DNA of 64,000 bases from an uncultured Oscillibacter sp. (lineage in GTDB: Bacteria; Bacillota; Clostridia; Oscillospirales; Oscillospiraceae). The position numbers were made by a program, and so were the translations under genes. Of the stretch, positions 1 through 8,602 are shown piece after piece. How positions within the stretch are numbered: position 1 is the first letter of the stretch; each line of letters starts with the position of its first letter. Where the stretch lies: positions 3,510 through 67,509 of the forward strand of contig CAJKKQ010000014.1 of assembly GCA_905200545.1 (NCBI GenBank), in the 5' to 3' direction. The notes beneath the pieces are model-generated. The model saw only the letters and a program-made list of their open reading frames with translations, made no database searches and had not been told where the DNA came from.

Positions 1-72
1 CATCAGAGCCAGCAGTCCCAGCAGCACGGCCGCCAGGTACCGCACGGCAAAACGGTTGAATGGATGTTTCAT
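1..72 (-). CDS. N-terminus of an unidentified membrane or exported protein (partial)
   Basis: Only the first 24 codons are present; the gene runs off the left edge. The ATG at 72-70 follows an AGGTGAGG-type ribosome binding site. The peptide has a basic start (MKHPFNRFAVRY) and then a hydrophobic stretch (LAAVLLGLLALM), so it begins with a signal peptide or a first transmembrane segment. It lies downstream of lysC on the same strand. The family cannot be identified from this fragment. Confidence 0.6.
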   Translation of the reverse strand, partial: MKHPFNRFAVRYLAAVLLGLLALM

Positions 73-164
73 GGTACGCCTCACCTCACTTCACCCTATG
101 CGAAGGGGAGGCGGGACAGAACCGACGTGGCGCTTTCCCGTTGGGAAAGCGCCACAATGGGGCG

Positions 165-1376
165 TCAGACCTCGTCGAAGAACTTGGCGTGGATGGCCTT
201 GACGGCCTTGTTGACGTCTTCCTCGTCCAGCAGCACGGAGACGCGGATCTCAGAGGTGTTGATCATCTGGATGTTGATGCCGGCCTCGTAGAGGGCCTCG
301 AACATCTTGGCGGCCACGCCGCAGTTGCTCATGAGGCCCGCGCCCACGATGGAGACCTTGCCGATGCTCACGTCGGTCTCGATATGGTCGAACTTCAGCG
401 CTTCCTTATGTTCGTTGAGGATCTCCTCGGTCTCCGCCACATCCTTCTTATGGACGGTAAAGGTGATATCCTTGGTGTCCTGACGGCCGATGGACTGCAA
501 AATCACGTCCACGTTGATGTTGTGCTTGCTCAAAAGGTCGAAGACCTGGAAGGCGACGCCGGGATTATGCTGCAGCCCCACCAGGGCGACACGGGCGATA
601 CTGGTATCCTTTGCCACACCGGCAATGTTGGTTTTTTCCACTTTAGTGACCTCCTTAACTTTCGTGCCGGGTTTTCTCTCCAGACTGGACACGACTTCCA
701 AATTCACTCTGAACTTCTTGGCCAGCTCCACGCTGCGGTTATGGAGAACCTGGGCGCCCTGGCTGGCCAGCTCCAGCATTTCGTCGTAGGTAATCTCCTC
801 CAGCTTGCGGGCGTTGGGAACGATGCGGGGATCGGTGGTGTAGACGCCGTCCACATCGGTATAGATCTGGCACAGCTCTGCCCGGAAGGCCGCCGCCAGC
901 GCCACGGCGCTGGTATCGGAGCCGCCACGGCCCAGAGTCGTCACATCGCCGTTGCGGTCCACACCCTGGAAGCCGGTGACCAGCACGATGCGGTGCTGAT
1001 CCAGCTCCGACTGGATGCGCTCGGAATCGATCTTCTTGATGCGTGCGTCGGAGTGGACGGAGGTGGACTGGATGCCCACCTGCCAGGCTGCCAGGGACAC
1101 GCAGGGCAGTCCCATGGCCTCCAGGGCCATGGCACACAGGGCAACAGAGATCTGCTCTCCGGTGGAGAGGAGCATATCCATCTCCCGCTTAGAGGCTTTG
1201 GGATTGATCTCTTCCGCCTTGGCGATGAGATCGTCGGTGGTATCGCCCTGAGCGGAGAGAACCACGATCACGTCGTTGCCTGCCAGGTAAGTCTCCGCGA
1301 TGATGCCGGCCACATTCCGGATGCGCTGGGCATCCCGGACGCTGCTGCCGCCGAATTTCTGTACGATCAAACTCAT
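165..1376 (-). CDS. lysC: aspartate kinase
   Basis: This enzyme phosphorylates L-aspartate with ATP, the first step to lysine, threonine and methionine. The 403-residue protein opens with the amino-acid-kinase signature KFGGSSV at residues 7-13 and has the GRGGSDTSAVALA substrate loop in its middle. The last ~150 residues look like two ACT domains (for example NPGVAFQVFDLLSKHNINVDVI and GLMSNCGVAAKMFEALYEAGI), the usual site of lysine or threonine feedback. The ATG at 1376 has an AGAAGGA ribosome binding site. It lies 73 bp after hom and ends a pheB-hom-lysC run on the minus strand, so cotranscription is likely. Confidence 0.96.
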   Translation of the reverse strand: MSLIVQKFGGSSVRDAQRIRNVAGIIAETYLAGNDVIVVLSAQGDTTDDLIAKAEEINPKASKREMDMLLSTGEQISVALCAMALEAMGLPCVSLAAWQVGIQSTSVHSDARIKKIDSERIQSELDQHRIVLVTGFQGVDRNGDVTTLGRGGSDTSAVALAAAFRAELCQIYTDVDGVYTTDPRIVPNARKLEEITYDEMLELASQGAQVLHNRSVELAKKFRVNLEVVSSLERKPGTKVKEVTKVEKTNIAGVAKDTSIARVALVGLQHNPGVAFQVFDLLSKHNINVDVILQSIGRQDTKDITFTVHKKDVAETEEILNEHKEALKFDHIETDVSIGKVSIVGAGLMSNCGVAAKMFEALYEAGINIQMINTSEIRVSVLLDEEDVNKAVKAIHAKFFDEV

Positions 1377-1449
1377 AGTGCTTCCTTCTTATCTACTTAA
1401 ATTGGGATGGTCTCCTGTTGTATCATACGCGCCTTGCAGGGCGTTGGCC

Positions 1450-2643
1450 TCAGTCCAGCACCCGCATTCTGGCCAGTACGTTCAGCATGCCGGACTGCTG
1501 GATAGCCTCCTGGCCGCTGATGCGGTCTGTAAGGAATGCAGTCTCGCCGTCCTCGCTGAGCACCTCCACCTGCCCAAAGGCCATGGCGGCGTCGGTGAGG
1601 CTGCCCTCGATGCGGAAGTAATAGCGGGTGTGGAGCTCCAGAGGATCCTCGAAGCCTGCGGTCTCCGGAGACCAGCCGGTCTCCTCCCGCCGGGGGCTGG
1701 CCTGGAGGGCCTCCATCACATCCGCCACACAGGCGGAGGCGGTGGGCATCTCCCCGGCACCCTTGCCGCAGAACATCACCTCTCCGGTGGCATTGCCCCG
1801 CACCACGATGGCGTTGAACACGTCCTCCACGTTGGCCAGAGGCCGGTCCTCCGGAATCAGATGGGGAGCCACGTACGCGGTGCGCCCGCCGCCGGGCAGC
1901 CGCACTGCCCGGCCCAGGAGCTTCACCCGGTATCCCGCCCGCTGGGCGATCTTCACATCCCGCAGCGAGAGCTTGGAGATGCCCTCCATGGGCACATCCT
2001 TGGGGTCAACCTGATGACCGAAGGCCAGATCCGCCAGGATGCAGGTCTTGCGTCCGGCGTCAATGCCCTCGATATCGGCGGTGGGATCCGCCTCTGCGTA
2101 GCCCTTGGCCTGAGCTTCCCGCAGGGCGTCGGAGAAAAAGGCGCCGGTGCGGACCATGCGGGTGAGGATATAGTTGGTGGTGCCGTTGAGGATGCCGTAT
2201 ACCTCTTCGATGCGGTTGGCAGCCAAGCACTCCCGCAAGGGGTGCAGGATGGGGATGCCGCCGCCCACGCTGGCCTCGAAAAGGTAGTTGACGTTCTTCT
2301 TCCGGGCCAGGGCCAGAAGCTCGCAGCCGTGTTCCGCCACCAGCTGCTTGTTGGCCGTCACCACGTGCTTGCCGGCCTCCAGAGCCCGCTTGGTATACTC
2401 ATAGGCGGCTTCCACGCCGCCGATGGTCTCCACCACCACACGGATGTCCTCATCCTGCTCGATCCTGGAAAAGTCATCCGTCATCAGCTGGCGGTAGGGG
2501 CCGTCCTTGAAGCGGCGCACCAGAATGGTTTTCACCTGCAGTGGTTCGCCCAGCTTGCGCTCAATCTGCCGGGCATTCTCCGCCACCACCCGGGCAACGC
2601 CGGTTCCCACGGTGCCCAGGCCCAAAATGGCGATCTGTATCAT
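1450..2643 (-). CDS. hom: homoserine dehydrogenase
   Basis: It reduces aspartate semialdehyde to homoserine, the branch point toward threonine and methionine. The 397-residue protein has the NAD(P)-binding motif GLGTVGTG at residues 8-15 and the catalytic-region motif EADPTADIEGIDAGRK. The C-terminal tail is ACT-like, but the protein is somewhat shorter than homologues of about 430 residues, so the regulatory domain may be reduced. It lies 19 bp downstream of the pheB-type ACT gene and upstream of lysC. The grouping supports one aspartate-family operon. Confidence 0.95.
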   Translation of the reverse strand: MIQIAILGLGTVGTGVARVVAENARQIERKLGEPLQVKTILVRRFKDGPYRQLMTDDFSRIEQDEDIRVVVETIGGVEAAYEYTKRALEAGKHVVTANKQLVAEHGCELLALARKKNVNYLFEASVGGGIPILHPLRECLAANRIEEVYGILNGTTNYILTRMVRTGAFFSDALREAQAKGYAEADPTADIEGIDAGRKTCILADLAFGHQVDPKDVPMEGISKLSLRDVKIAQRAGYRVKLLGRAVRLPGGGRTAYVAPHLIPEDRPLANVEDVFNAIVVRGNATGEVMFCGKGAGEMPTASACVADVMEALQASPRREETGWSPETAGFEDPLELHTRYYFRIEGSLTDAAMAFGQVEVLSEDGETAFLTDRISGQEAIQQSGMLNVLARMRVLD

Positions 2644-2662
2644 CTCTTTCTCCTTTCGGTCC

Positions 2663-3103
2663 TTATCCCGCCAGGACCTCGAATTTCACCACGCCCTCCA
2701 GGCCCGAGACGTCGGCGAGCAGCTGTTCCAGACTCTCCTCCATCTCGGAGGTCTCCGCGGAGATGGTCACCGCCGCGCAGCCGTTGGTGGGAATGGATTG
2801 GTTGATGGTAAGGATATTGGCACCGGAGCTGGCAAATACCGACAGCACCCGGCTCAAAACACCGGTATTGTCCTTGAGCATGCCATAAAAGGTGATAATA
2901 TGCTCGGACTTCATGTCGTTAAAGGGCTGTACGGAATCCTTGTACTTATAAAAAGCACTGCGGCTGATCCCGGCCAGCCGGGTAGCCGTGCCCACCGTGT
3001 CCGCCTCTCCGGTCTGCATCATCCGTTTGGCCTCCGCCACTTTGATGAAGATCTCCGGCAGGGCGTTGGCGGCAACGATATAATACTTGACTTCCTTTGC
3101 CAT
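2663..3103 (-). CDS. pheB: ACT domain protein, PheB/UPF0735 type
   Basis: This 146-residue protein has an N-terminal helical region with an HTH-like segment (TRLAGISRSAFYKYKDSV, about residues 42-59). A C-terminal ACT domain follows from about residue 70 (FYGMLKDNTGVLSRVLSVFASSGANILTINQS in pieces). This is the PheB/UPF0735 architecture often encoded next to hom or prephenate genes. ACT domains usually bind amino acids, so an amino-acid-responsive regulatory role is likely, though the target is unknown. It is the first gene of the pheB-hom-lysC run, with a plausible promoter just upstream. Confidence 0.88.
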   Translation of the reverse strand: MAKEVKYYIVAANALPEIFIKVAEAKRMMQTGEADTVGTATRLAGISRSAFYKYKDSVQPFNDMKSEHIITFYGMLKDNTGVLSRVLSVFASSGANILTINQSIPTNGCAAVTISAETSEMEESLEQLLADVSGLEGVVKFEVLAG

Positions 3104-3144
3104 ATAGTCCGCCTCCTACGGTCATTTGTCTTTGTATCTCGCTC

Positions 3145-3173
3145 ATCGTAACACAAATTCGACCCATGCGCAA
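3145..3173 (-). promoter_or_regulatory. probable sigma-A promoter of pheB-hom-lysC
   Basis: On the minus strand a -35 TTGCGC (3173-3168) is separated by 17 bp from a -10 TACGAT (3150-3145). It lies about 45 bp before the pheB start. It is recognised by similarity to the consensus only. Confidence 0.5.
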
Positions 3174-3270
3174 CCAAAACGGCAAAATTTCTTTTGGGGA
3201 AATCAGGGAAAGTTCTCTGTCCATGTGCGCCCCATGTGGGCAAATTGTCAAAAAACCATCTGCCGGACGC

Positions 3271-3303
3271 CAAAAGGGGCCAGCCGGTGCTTCCGGCTGG
3301 CCC
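3271..3303 (-). terminator. intrinsic terminator after csoR-type gene
   Basis: An 11-bp perfect stem (3277-3287 with 3293-3303) has a 5-nt loop. On the minus strand it is followed by CTTTTGG, just after the repressor stop codon. Confidence 0.7.
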
Positions 3304-3309
3304 TGTGAT

Positions 3310-3585
3310 TCAGCTCATATTGGAAAAACGCTCCACCGCCTTGGTAAAGCTCTCCAGCGTGGCATCAGCGTCTCCATGTTGGATGCCGTCCAGTACGCAA
3401 TGGCGGATGTGCCCCTCCAACACCACCTGTCCCACCTTGTGCAGAGCCGATTTGGCGGCATTGATCTGGGCGAGCATATCCTCGCAGGGGATGTCCTCAT
3501 CCACCATACGGTCGATGGCCTGAACCTGCCCGATAATCTTTTTCAGGCGGCGGTGCAGGTTGTCCGCATCCATACACTGTCTCAC
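3310..3585 (-). CDS. csoR: metal-sensing transcriptional repressor, CsoR/RcnR family
   Basis: The 91-residue all-helical DUF156 protein has the CsoR metal-ligand pattern Cys34, His59, Cys63 (motifs DIPCED and EGHIRHC), which normally senses Cu(I). The GTG at 3585 is preferred because GGAGGT lies 8 bp upstream; an earlier in-frame GTG would overlap that site. Such repressors block copper-export genes until metal binds. No copper ATPase or chaperone lies next to it, so it is an orphan here and may control itself and distant targets. Metal specificity is inferred from the ligand pattern only. Confidence 0.9.
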   Translation of the reverse strand: MRQCMDADNLHRRLKKIIGQVQAIDRMVDEDIPCEDMLAQINAAKSALHKVGQVVLEGHIRHCVLDGIQHGDADATLESFTKAVERFSNMS

Positions 3586-3599
3586 TGCAAGCACCTCCC

Positions 3600-3652
3600 A
3601 TACCGTAAGGGGTATTTGTATCTATTATGGGAAAACCGGGGCAGTTTGTCAA
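3600..3652 (-). promoter_or_regulatory. promoter and likely CsoR operator
   Basis: On the minus strand TTGACA (3652-3647), a 17-bp spacer and CATAAT (3629-3624) form a strong promoter. Just downstream is the inverted repeat ATACCgtaaggGGTAT (3600-3615), which resembles CsoR operators. It lies between the promoter and the ribosome binding site, where binding would block the gene's own expression. Confidence 0.65.
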
Positions 3653-3659
3653 GGGAACG

Positions 3660-4115
3660 TCACTTCCGGCTGCTGAGCTCTTTCCGTACAGCCTTGGCCA
3701 GGATCTCCTGTCCCTCCGGAGACCGCAGCACCTCCAAAACGGCACCCCGCAGGCTCTCCTGAAAGCGCTTGCTGGTAAAGAACGCGTCAAACATGGTACC
3801 GCTCTCCTCCCCGGATGCCGCCTTGGCCGCCTTTACCGGGCGGGGAACCGGCGCAGGTGCCGGAGCCGTCTCCTGGAAGGCGCCGTCCATCCAATCCTCC
3901 ATGGAGGTACGATCCGCGCTCTCTCCCCGCAGGTAGAAGAGGGAGACTCCGAAATAAGCTGCCATTTTTTCCTGCTGGTCCTGGGAAGGCGTCTGCCGTC
4001 CCGTTTCGAATTTCTCAATGGCCGTCCGGGGAAATCCCAGTGCGGCAGCAAGGGCCGGACGGCTGAGATTCCGCTCGGTCCGCAGTTCTTCCAGGCGTTT
4101 TGCCATTGTAACCAT
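3660..4115 (-). CDS. helix-turn-helix (XRE-family) protein
   Basis: The 151-residue protein has an N-terminal Cro/CI-type HTH (RLEELRTERNLSRPALAAALGFPRTAIEKFETGR in pieces, about residues 6-40). An Ala/Pro-rich linker and a charged helical C-terminus follow. It is probably a DNA-binding regulator of unknown target. The ATG at 4115 is chosen because AAGGAGG lies 8 bp upstream; an ATG nine codons earlier lacks a comparable site. The end of the gene lies against the -35 region of the CsoR-type repressor promoter. Confidence 0.8.
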   Translation of the reverse strand: MVTMAKRLEELRTERNLSRPALAAALGFPRTAIEKFETGRQTPSQDQQEKMAAYFGVSLFYLRGESADRTSMEDWMDGAFQETAPAPAPVPRPVKAAKAASGEESGTMFDAFFTSKRFQESLRGAVLEVLRSPEGQEILAKAVRKELSSRK

Positions 4116-4321
4116 GGCCCATTCCTCCTTGTTTTCGTGCATATAGGTTTATGATATCACGAACCAGCCCGGCCTTCAACTGTCTTCCCGCTGTGCAAAT
4201 CATCATAAATATTGGGAAAGGCTTGCATCTTCAGCAAACAGGAGTTAAAATATGGAAGCAAAGAGGGATCCTTGCTGCATATTTCATACAAAAGAGATCC
4301 CCAAGAGGAGGAAACAAAACT

Positions 4322-4663
4322 ATGTCCATTCGTAAAAGCGTAAAGAAGGAGGCTCCCGTCGAAGCCGCCGTGAAGAAAGAAGCCACTGTTGTGGAACCCG
4401 TCAAGGGTGCAGAAGCCGCTCCCCAGAAGGGCCTTCGCAAAAAGGTTCAGAAGGCCGCCCCTGTCAAGGCTGAGCGTATTCTCGTCCAGTTCGGCGCTAT
4501 GGAGTGGAACACCGAGGATCTGATGACCCGGGCTAAGGAAGCCTACGTGGCCGACGGTCACCGGGCGTCGTCTATCAAGAGCGTCAGCCTGTACGTCAAG
4601 CCGGAGGATATGAAAGCCTACTTTGTCATCAACGACAAGGCCACCGGCAGCATTGATCTGTAA
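4322..4663 (+). CDS. DUF6465 family protein
   Basis: The 113-residue protein has two parts. The first ~55 residues are rich in Lys, Ala, Val and Glu with repeated KKEA/VKKEA units and look disordered or nucleic-acid-like. The C-terminal ~60 residues (ILVQFGAMEWNTEDLMTRAKEAYVADGHRA... YFVINDKATGSIDL) match the small conserved DUF6465 domain of Clostridia. Function is unknown. The ATG at 4322 follows AAGAGGAGG. It is a single-gene unit closed by a strong terminator. Confidence 0.75.
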   Translation: MSIRKSVKKEAPVEAAVKKEATVVEPVKGAEAAPQKGLRKKVQKAAPVKAERILVQFGAMEWNTEDLMTRAKEAYVADGHRASSIKSVSLYVKPEDMKAYFVINDKATGSIDL

Positions 4664-4680
4664 GGATACCACATGCAAAA

Positions 4681-4720
4681 GCGGATGGAGGATCCCGCAT
4701 TCTCCATCCGCTCGTTTTTT
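4681..4720 (+). terminator. intrinsic terminator
   Basis: A perfect 10-bp stem GCGGATGGAG/CTCCATCCGC (4681-4690 with 4702-4711) is followed by a T-run at 4714-4720. It closes the DUF6465 gene. Confidence 0.9.
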
Positions 4721-4873
4721 GCTTCCGGCTCCTTCTTCTTTCCATAGGCCAAGTAATTTCTGTCAAACAGGCAAAAATCCGCAATCAATCCGTCGAATCA
4801 TTTACAATTTTATAATAGATTTGTGAATGAGAATGCGCTATAATCACTGGACTAAGAAAGAAGGGTCCATGCT

Positions 4874-6895
4874 ATGAATATCACCATAACTCCACCCAAA
4901 GATGAATCCGCCGCAGATGCTGCGCATTCGCCCAAACGCCAGGCGTTTCAAAAGTTGTGGGTCTATCCCCTTTTGGCGCTTGGCATCACGGTTGTGGTGG
5001 AGCTCTTCAATCATAAAACCTTTACGGAGGGCTTTTCCTCTCTTTTTGAATTTGTAACAGACAATCCCCTGGCCCTGCTGGTGGATGCGCTGATTGTGCT
5101 GGTTACCCTGGTGCCCGCGCTGTTTTTGCGCCGGCGGGTGTTCTGGTGCGTCCTGGCAACCATCGTCTGGCTGGTGGCCGGTGGGGTCAACGGTTTCATC
5201 CTGCTCAACCGGATGACGCCCTTCACCATGTCGGATCTCACGGTACTCAACACCGGTCTGGATACCCTCCCCAATTACCTCTCCACCGGATACATCGTTT
5301 TGCTGGCCGTGGCACTGATCCTCTCTGCCCTGGGCCTGATCCTGCTTTTCTGGAAGGGCCCCCGGAATGCCCTTCCGCTGAAAAAGCGGATCCTGGTGGG
5401 CATTTTGGGGATGCTGGTAAGCGGCGGTGCTCTGGCGGGCGGCTGGGCCTTGGCATTCCAGACCAATCAGCTCTCCACTACCTTTGCAAACCTGGCCTTT
5501 GCCTACGAGGACTATGGCTTTTCCTACTGCTTTTTGCAGACCTGGCTCAACAAGGGTATTCACCGCCCCTCCAATTACAGCCAGCAGTCTGTGAACAATG
5601 TGCTGGATATGCTGGAGGAGGACAGCGATCCTTCCTCCCAGCCTCAGACGGATGTAAACGTCATCTTTGTACAGTTGGAATCCTTTATCGATCCGGCCCA
5701 AATCAAAGATCTGACCCTCTCGGAGGATGCAGTGCCCAACTGGCGGCGATTGTCGGAGGAGTTCTCCTCCGGCTATCTGACGGTGCCCGTGGTGGGCGCC
5801 GGCACCGCCAACACGGAGTGCGAAGTCCTCACAGGCATGAGCACCCGCTTCTTCGGCCCCGGCGAGTATCCCTATGAAACCACCCTGATGGATCAAACGG
5901 CAGAATCCGTCGCTTACAACCTCAAGGAAAACGGCTATGCCACTCACGCCATCCACAACCACCGAGCCACGTTCTACAGCCGCAATGTGGTTTACGGCAA
6001 CCTGGGTTTTGACGACTTCACAGCCCTGGAGTATATGCCCCAGGTTCCCACCACGCCCAAGAACTGGGCCAAGGACGCCATCCTTACCAGTCAGATCGTC
6101 AAGGCCCTCAATACCACGAAAGATCAGCCGGATCTGGTGTTCACCGTCTCCGTGCAGGGTCATGGGAAATACCCCACGGATCCCGTTTTGGAGGACCCGG
6201 AGATCACTGTGGTCAGCTATCCGGATGAGGATTACCACTATGCGGTGGAGTATTACGTCAATCAGGTTCACGAGATGGACGAATTCATCGGGAACCTGAC
6301 CGAAACGCTGTCCAAACGGGACGAGAAGACCATCCTGGTGCTCTACGGCGACCATCTTCCTGCCCTGGGACTGGAAGCTAAGGATATGGAGGCCGGCTCC
6401 CTGTACCGTACCCAGTACATTATCTGGGACAATTTCGGACTTGCCAAGGAAGATGAAGATATGGCCGCCTATCAGCTCTCAGCGGCGGTGCTGGGCCGTC
6501 TGGGCATCACCAACGGCATTTTCAACGCCTATCATCAGTTCTGCCGCGAGGAAAGCAATTACTGGTCCGGCCTGCGGACGCTGCAGTATGACGCCATGGA
6601 GGGGCAGAAATACCTCTATGACGGCACCTCTCCCTATCAGCCCACGGATATGCAGATGGGCATGGCGCCCATCACGCTGGATCACCTGAGCTACATGGTG
6701 GACTCCTGGGTTCTCTCGGGCAGCAACTTCAGCCCCTATTGCGAGGTGCGCAACGCTGACGGCGATCTGCTGGAGACGGAGTACATCTCCTCCAACCTGC
6801 TGCGCATCCTGGAGGATCCCGGTACGGACAATGTGGCGGACCTCTCCGTAAGCGTAGTGGATAAACACCGGGAGATTCTCAGCGACACAGAGTGA
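4874..6895 (+). CDS. LTA synthase family sulfatase (phosphoglycerol transferase-like)
   Basis: The 673-residue membrane enzyme starts with about five hydrophobic segments (residues ~30-200). An extracellular sulfatase-fold domain follows, as in LtaS, which polymerises glycerol phosphate from phosphatidylglycerol. Metal and catalytic motifs are visible: VQLESF (metal Glu), GAGTANTECEVLTG (catalytic Thr region) and LYGDHLP (metal Asp-His). About 120 residues after the domain resemble no motif I can name. It stands alone between two short genes, with a TATAAT sequence at 4839-4844 as a possible -10. A role in wall or membrane glycopolymer synthesis is likely; the substrate cannot be read from sequence. 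Confidence 0.88.
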   Translation: MNITITPPKDESAADAAHSPKRQAFQKLWVYPLLALGITVVVELFNHKTFTEGFSSLFEFVTDNPLALLVDALIVLVTLVPALFLRRRVFWCVLATIVWLVAGGVNGFILLNRMTPFTMSDLTVLNTGLDTLPNYLSTGYIVLLAVALILSALGLILLFWKGPRNALPLKKRILVGILGMLVSGGALAGGWALAFQTNQLSTTFANLAFAYEDYGFSYCFLQTWLNKGIHRPSNYSQQSVNNVLDMLEEDSDPSSQPQTDVNVIFVQLESFIDPAQIKDLTLSEDAVPNWRRLSEEFSSGYLTVPVVGAGTANTECEVLTGMSTRFFGPGEYPYETTLMDQTAESVAYNLKENGYATHAIHNHRATFYSRNVVYGNLGFDDFTALEYMPQVPTTPKNWAKDAILTSQIVKALNTTKDQPDLVFTVSVQGHGKYPTDPVLEDPEITVVSYPDEDYHYAVEYYVNQVHEMDEFIGNLTETLSKRDEKTILVLYGDHLPALGLEAKDMEAGSLYRTQYIIWDNFGLAKEDEDMAAYQLSAAVLGRLGITNGIFNAYHQFCREESNYWSGLRTLQYDAMEGQKYLYDGTSPYQPTDMQMGMAPITLDHLSYMVDSWVLSGSNFSPYCEVRNADGDLLETEYISSNLLRILEDPGTDNVADLSVSVVDKHREILSDTE

Positions 6896-6957
6896 CCTTT
6901 TCTGGAGGGGGCCATGATCGGCCACCCCGGCAGTGATCATCCAAAGGAGGAACGTAC

Positions 6958-7362
6958 ATGAAGAGCATCAAACCCGGGCGGGGCCCCTCAGCCATGGGCG
7001 CTATGGGCTCCATCGTCGCCGCAGTCTTCGGCCTCATCTGGACCGGAGCGGCAGTCTCCATGGGCGCCCCCATCTTTTTCCCCCTCTTCGGTGTTGTTTT
7101 TGTGATTATGGGAATTGTGCAGGCGGTATACAACTTCAAAAACGCCACCTCCGAAAACCGCTACTCAGAATTCGACATCGTGGACAGCCAGGAAGAGCCG
7201 GATCCCCTCTCCCAGCGCTTTCACCCGGAGGTGGAAGCCCCCCGAGATTCGGAGGAACCAAAGACAGACGCCCTGCGCTTTTGCCCCTACTGCGGAGCCC
7301 GGGTAAATGCGGAATTTGAATACTGCGGCAGCTGTGGAAAGAAGCTGCCACAGCACTTGTAA
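6958..7362 (+). CDS. membrane protein with C-terminal zinc ribbon
   Basis: The 134-residue protein has two adjacent hydrophobic segments (residues ~13-32 and ~38-58), an acidic linker, and a C-terminal zinc ribbon with paired cysteines C109-x2-C112 and C123-x2-C126. Such anchored ribbons are common in Clostridia and have no assigned function. The start has AAAGGAGG nearby. The gene is followed after 10 bp by the nucleosidase gene, so it is probably cotranscribed with pfs-luxS. Confidence 0.75.
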   Translation: MKSIKPGRGPSAMGAMGSIVAAVFGLIWTGAAVSMGAPIFFPLFGVVFVIMGIVQAVYNFKNATSENRYSEFDIVDSQEEPDPLSQRFHPEVEAPRDSEEPKTDALRFCPYCGARVNAEFEYCGSCGKKLPQHL

Positions 7363-7372
7363 AGGAGAAAGC

Positions 7373-8059
7373 ATGAACATTGGAATTCAATTTGCCATGC
7401 CTGCGGAATTTCACGCCCTCCCCGGCGCCCGGGATCTGGAGGCCTTTGAGACAGTCTCCGGCATTCCCTTTTACCGCCTGTCCCCGGGCATCATTGCCTG
7501 CGCCGGAGGCGTCAGCAAAGTCAACGCCGCTATGGCTGCGGAGATCCTGTGCTTAAAATACGGCGTGGATCTGATTTTAAATGCCGGCGTGGCCGGCTGT
7601 GCCACAGATCTCCCTACCGGCTCCGTGGTGGTGGCGTCGGAGTTCGTGCAGCATGACGTGGACACCACTGCCGTGGGAGATCCCATCGGCCTGGTCTCCA
7701 CTGTCAACCGGGTGGACTTTCCCACCTGGGAGCCGGAGCGCTGCGCGGCGGCGCTGCAATCCATGGGCACCCCTGCCGTCACCGGCCGTGTAGCCACTGG
7801 AGACTGGTTTGCTGTCAAGGGAGAGCGGGCTGCCTGGATCCGGGATACCTTCTCTCCCCTGCTGGTGGAAATGGAGGGGGGCGCCATTGCCCAGGTATGC
7901 CTGCGCAACAACGTGCGGTTCGTGGCAGTAAAATCCGTCTCGGATCACCTGTTCAGCGACAACCAGGCGGCGGAATACTTTGACTTTGGCCAGGCACTGG
8001 AAAATCTGGGTGCCGTAGTGCTGCCCTTTGCCAAACGATTACAGGAGGAGACGATCTGA
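7373..8059 (+). CDS. mtnN: 5'-methylthioadenosine/S-adenosylhomocysteine nucleosidase
   Basis: It cleaves adenine from S-adenosylhomocysteine and methylthioadenosine, giving the substrate of LuxS. The 228-residue protein shows the MTAN/PNP-family features: AMPAE near the N-terminus with the catalytic acid, the NAGVAG nucleobase strand, VEMEGGAIAQV with the ribose-binding Glu, and SDHLFSDN with the general-acid Asp. The ATG at 7373 follows AAAGGAG. luxS starts 2 bp after the stop. The pair forms the detoxification arm of the activated methyl cycle. Confidence 0.9.
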   Translation: MNIGIQFAMPAEFHALPGARDLEAFETVSGIPFYRLSPGIIACAGGVSKVNAAMAAEILCLKYGVDLILNAGVAGCATDLPTGSVVVASEFVQHDVDTTAVGDPIGLVSTVNRVDFPTWEPERCAAALQSMGTPAVTGRVATGDWFAVKGERAAWIRDTFSPLLVEMEGGAIAQVCLRNNVRFVAVKSVSDHLFSDNQAAEYFDFGQALENLGAVVLPFAKRLQEETI

Positions 8060-8061
8060 CT

Positions 8062-8520
8062 ATGGAACGCATTGCAAGCTTCACCGTGGACCACAACAAG
8101 CTGGTGCCGGGGCTCTATTACTCCCGCAGGGATGGAGACATCGTCACCTTTGACCTGCGGTTCAAAAAGCCCAACACCGGCGATCTGCTGACTAACGCCC
8201 AAATGCACTCGGCAGAGCATCTCATTGCCACACTGCTGCGCAACTCCCAGGACAAGGAGGCCGTCATCTATTTTGGCCCCATGGGCTGCCAGACCGGCTT
8301 TTACTTTCTCTTTGACAACCGCCTGCTCTCCTGCGAGGGAGCCATTGCCCTTTTGCAGCAGGTGTTCACCGCCGCCGGAGATTACACCGGAGAGATGCCC
8401 GGCAAAAGCCCGGCAGAGTGCGGCAACTACATCAACCTGGATCTGGAGACCGGGAAAGCCGTGTGCAGATGGTATGCGGAGCTCATCGCCGACTGGACGG
8501 TGGAGAAGCTGGCCTACTGA
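8062..8520 (+). CDS. luxS: S-ribosylhomocysteine lyase
   Basis: It converts S-ribosylhomocysteine to homocysteine and DPD, the precursor of autoinducer-2. The 152-residue length is typical. The metal site HSAEH (His49, Glu52, His53) with Cys120 (AECGNY) is intact, as is the catalytic Cys76 in GCQTGFY. It directly follows the nucleosidase that makes its substrate and ends at a strong bidirectional terminator. Whether AI-2 is used for signalling here cannot be told from the sequence. Confidence 0.97.
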   Translation: MERIASFTVDHNKLVPGLYYSRRDGDIVTFDLRFKKPNTGDLLTNAQMHSAEHLIATLLRNSQDKEAVIYFGPMGCQTGFYFLFDNRLLSCEGAIALLQQVFTAAGDYTGEMPGKSPAECGNYINLDLETGKAVCRWYAELIADWTVEKLAY

Positions 8521-8553
8521 GTAACAACCTATCCCGTTGGTGTCGGATCACAT

Positions 8554-8594
8554 AAAAACACCCCTGCGGAACATTCCGCAGGGGTGTTTTTTTA
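8554..8594. terminator. bidirectional intrinsic terminator
   Basis: A long AT-flanked stem (8554-8571 with 8574-8591) centred on CCCCTGCGGAAcaTTCCGCAGGGG has a T-run on each strand. It serves luxS from the left and the flavodiiron gene from the right. Confidence 0.92.
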
Positions 8595-8602
8595 TGTTTC
8601 TG

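Noticed and set aside
4844..6355. Long open reading frame antisense to the LTA-synthase-like gene
   Set aside because: It has no ribosome binding site or family motif, and the plus strand encodes a clear sulfatase. Long antisense frames are common in GC-rich DNA.
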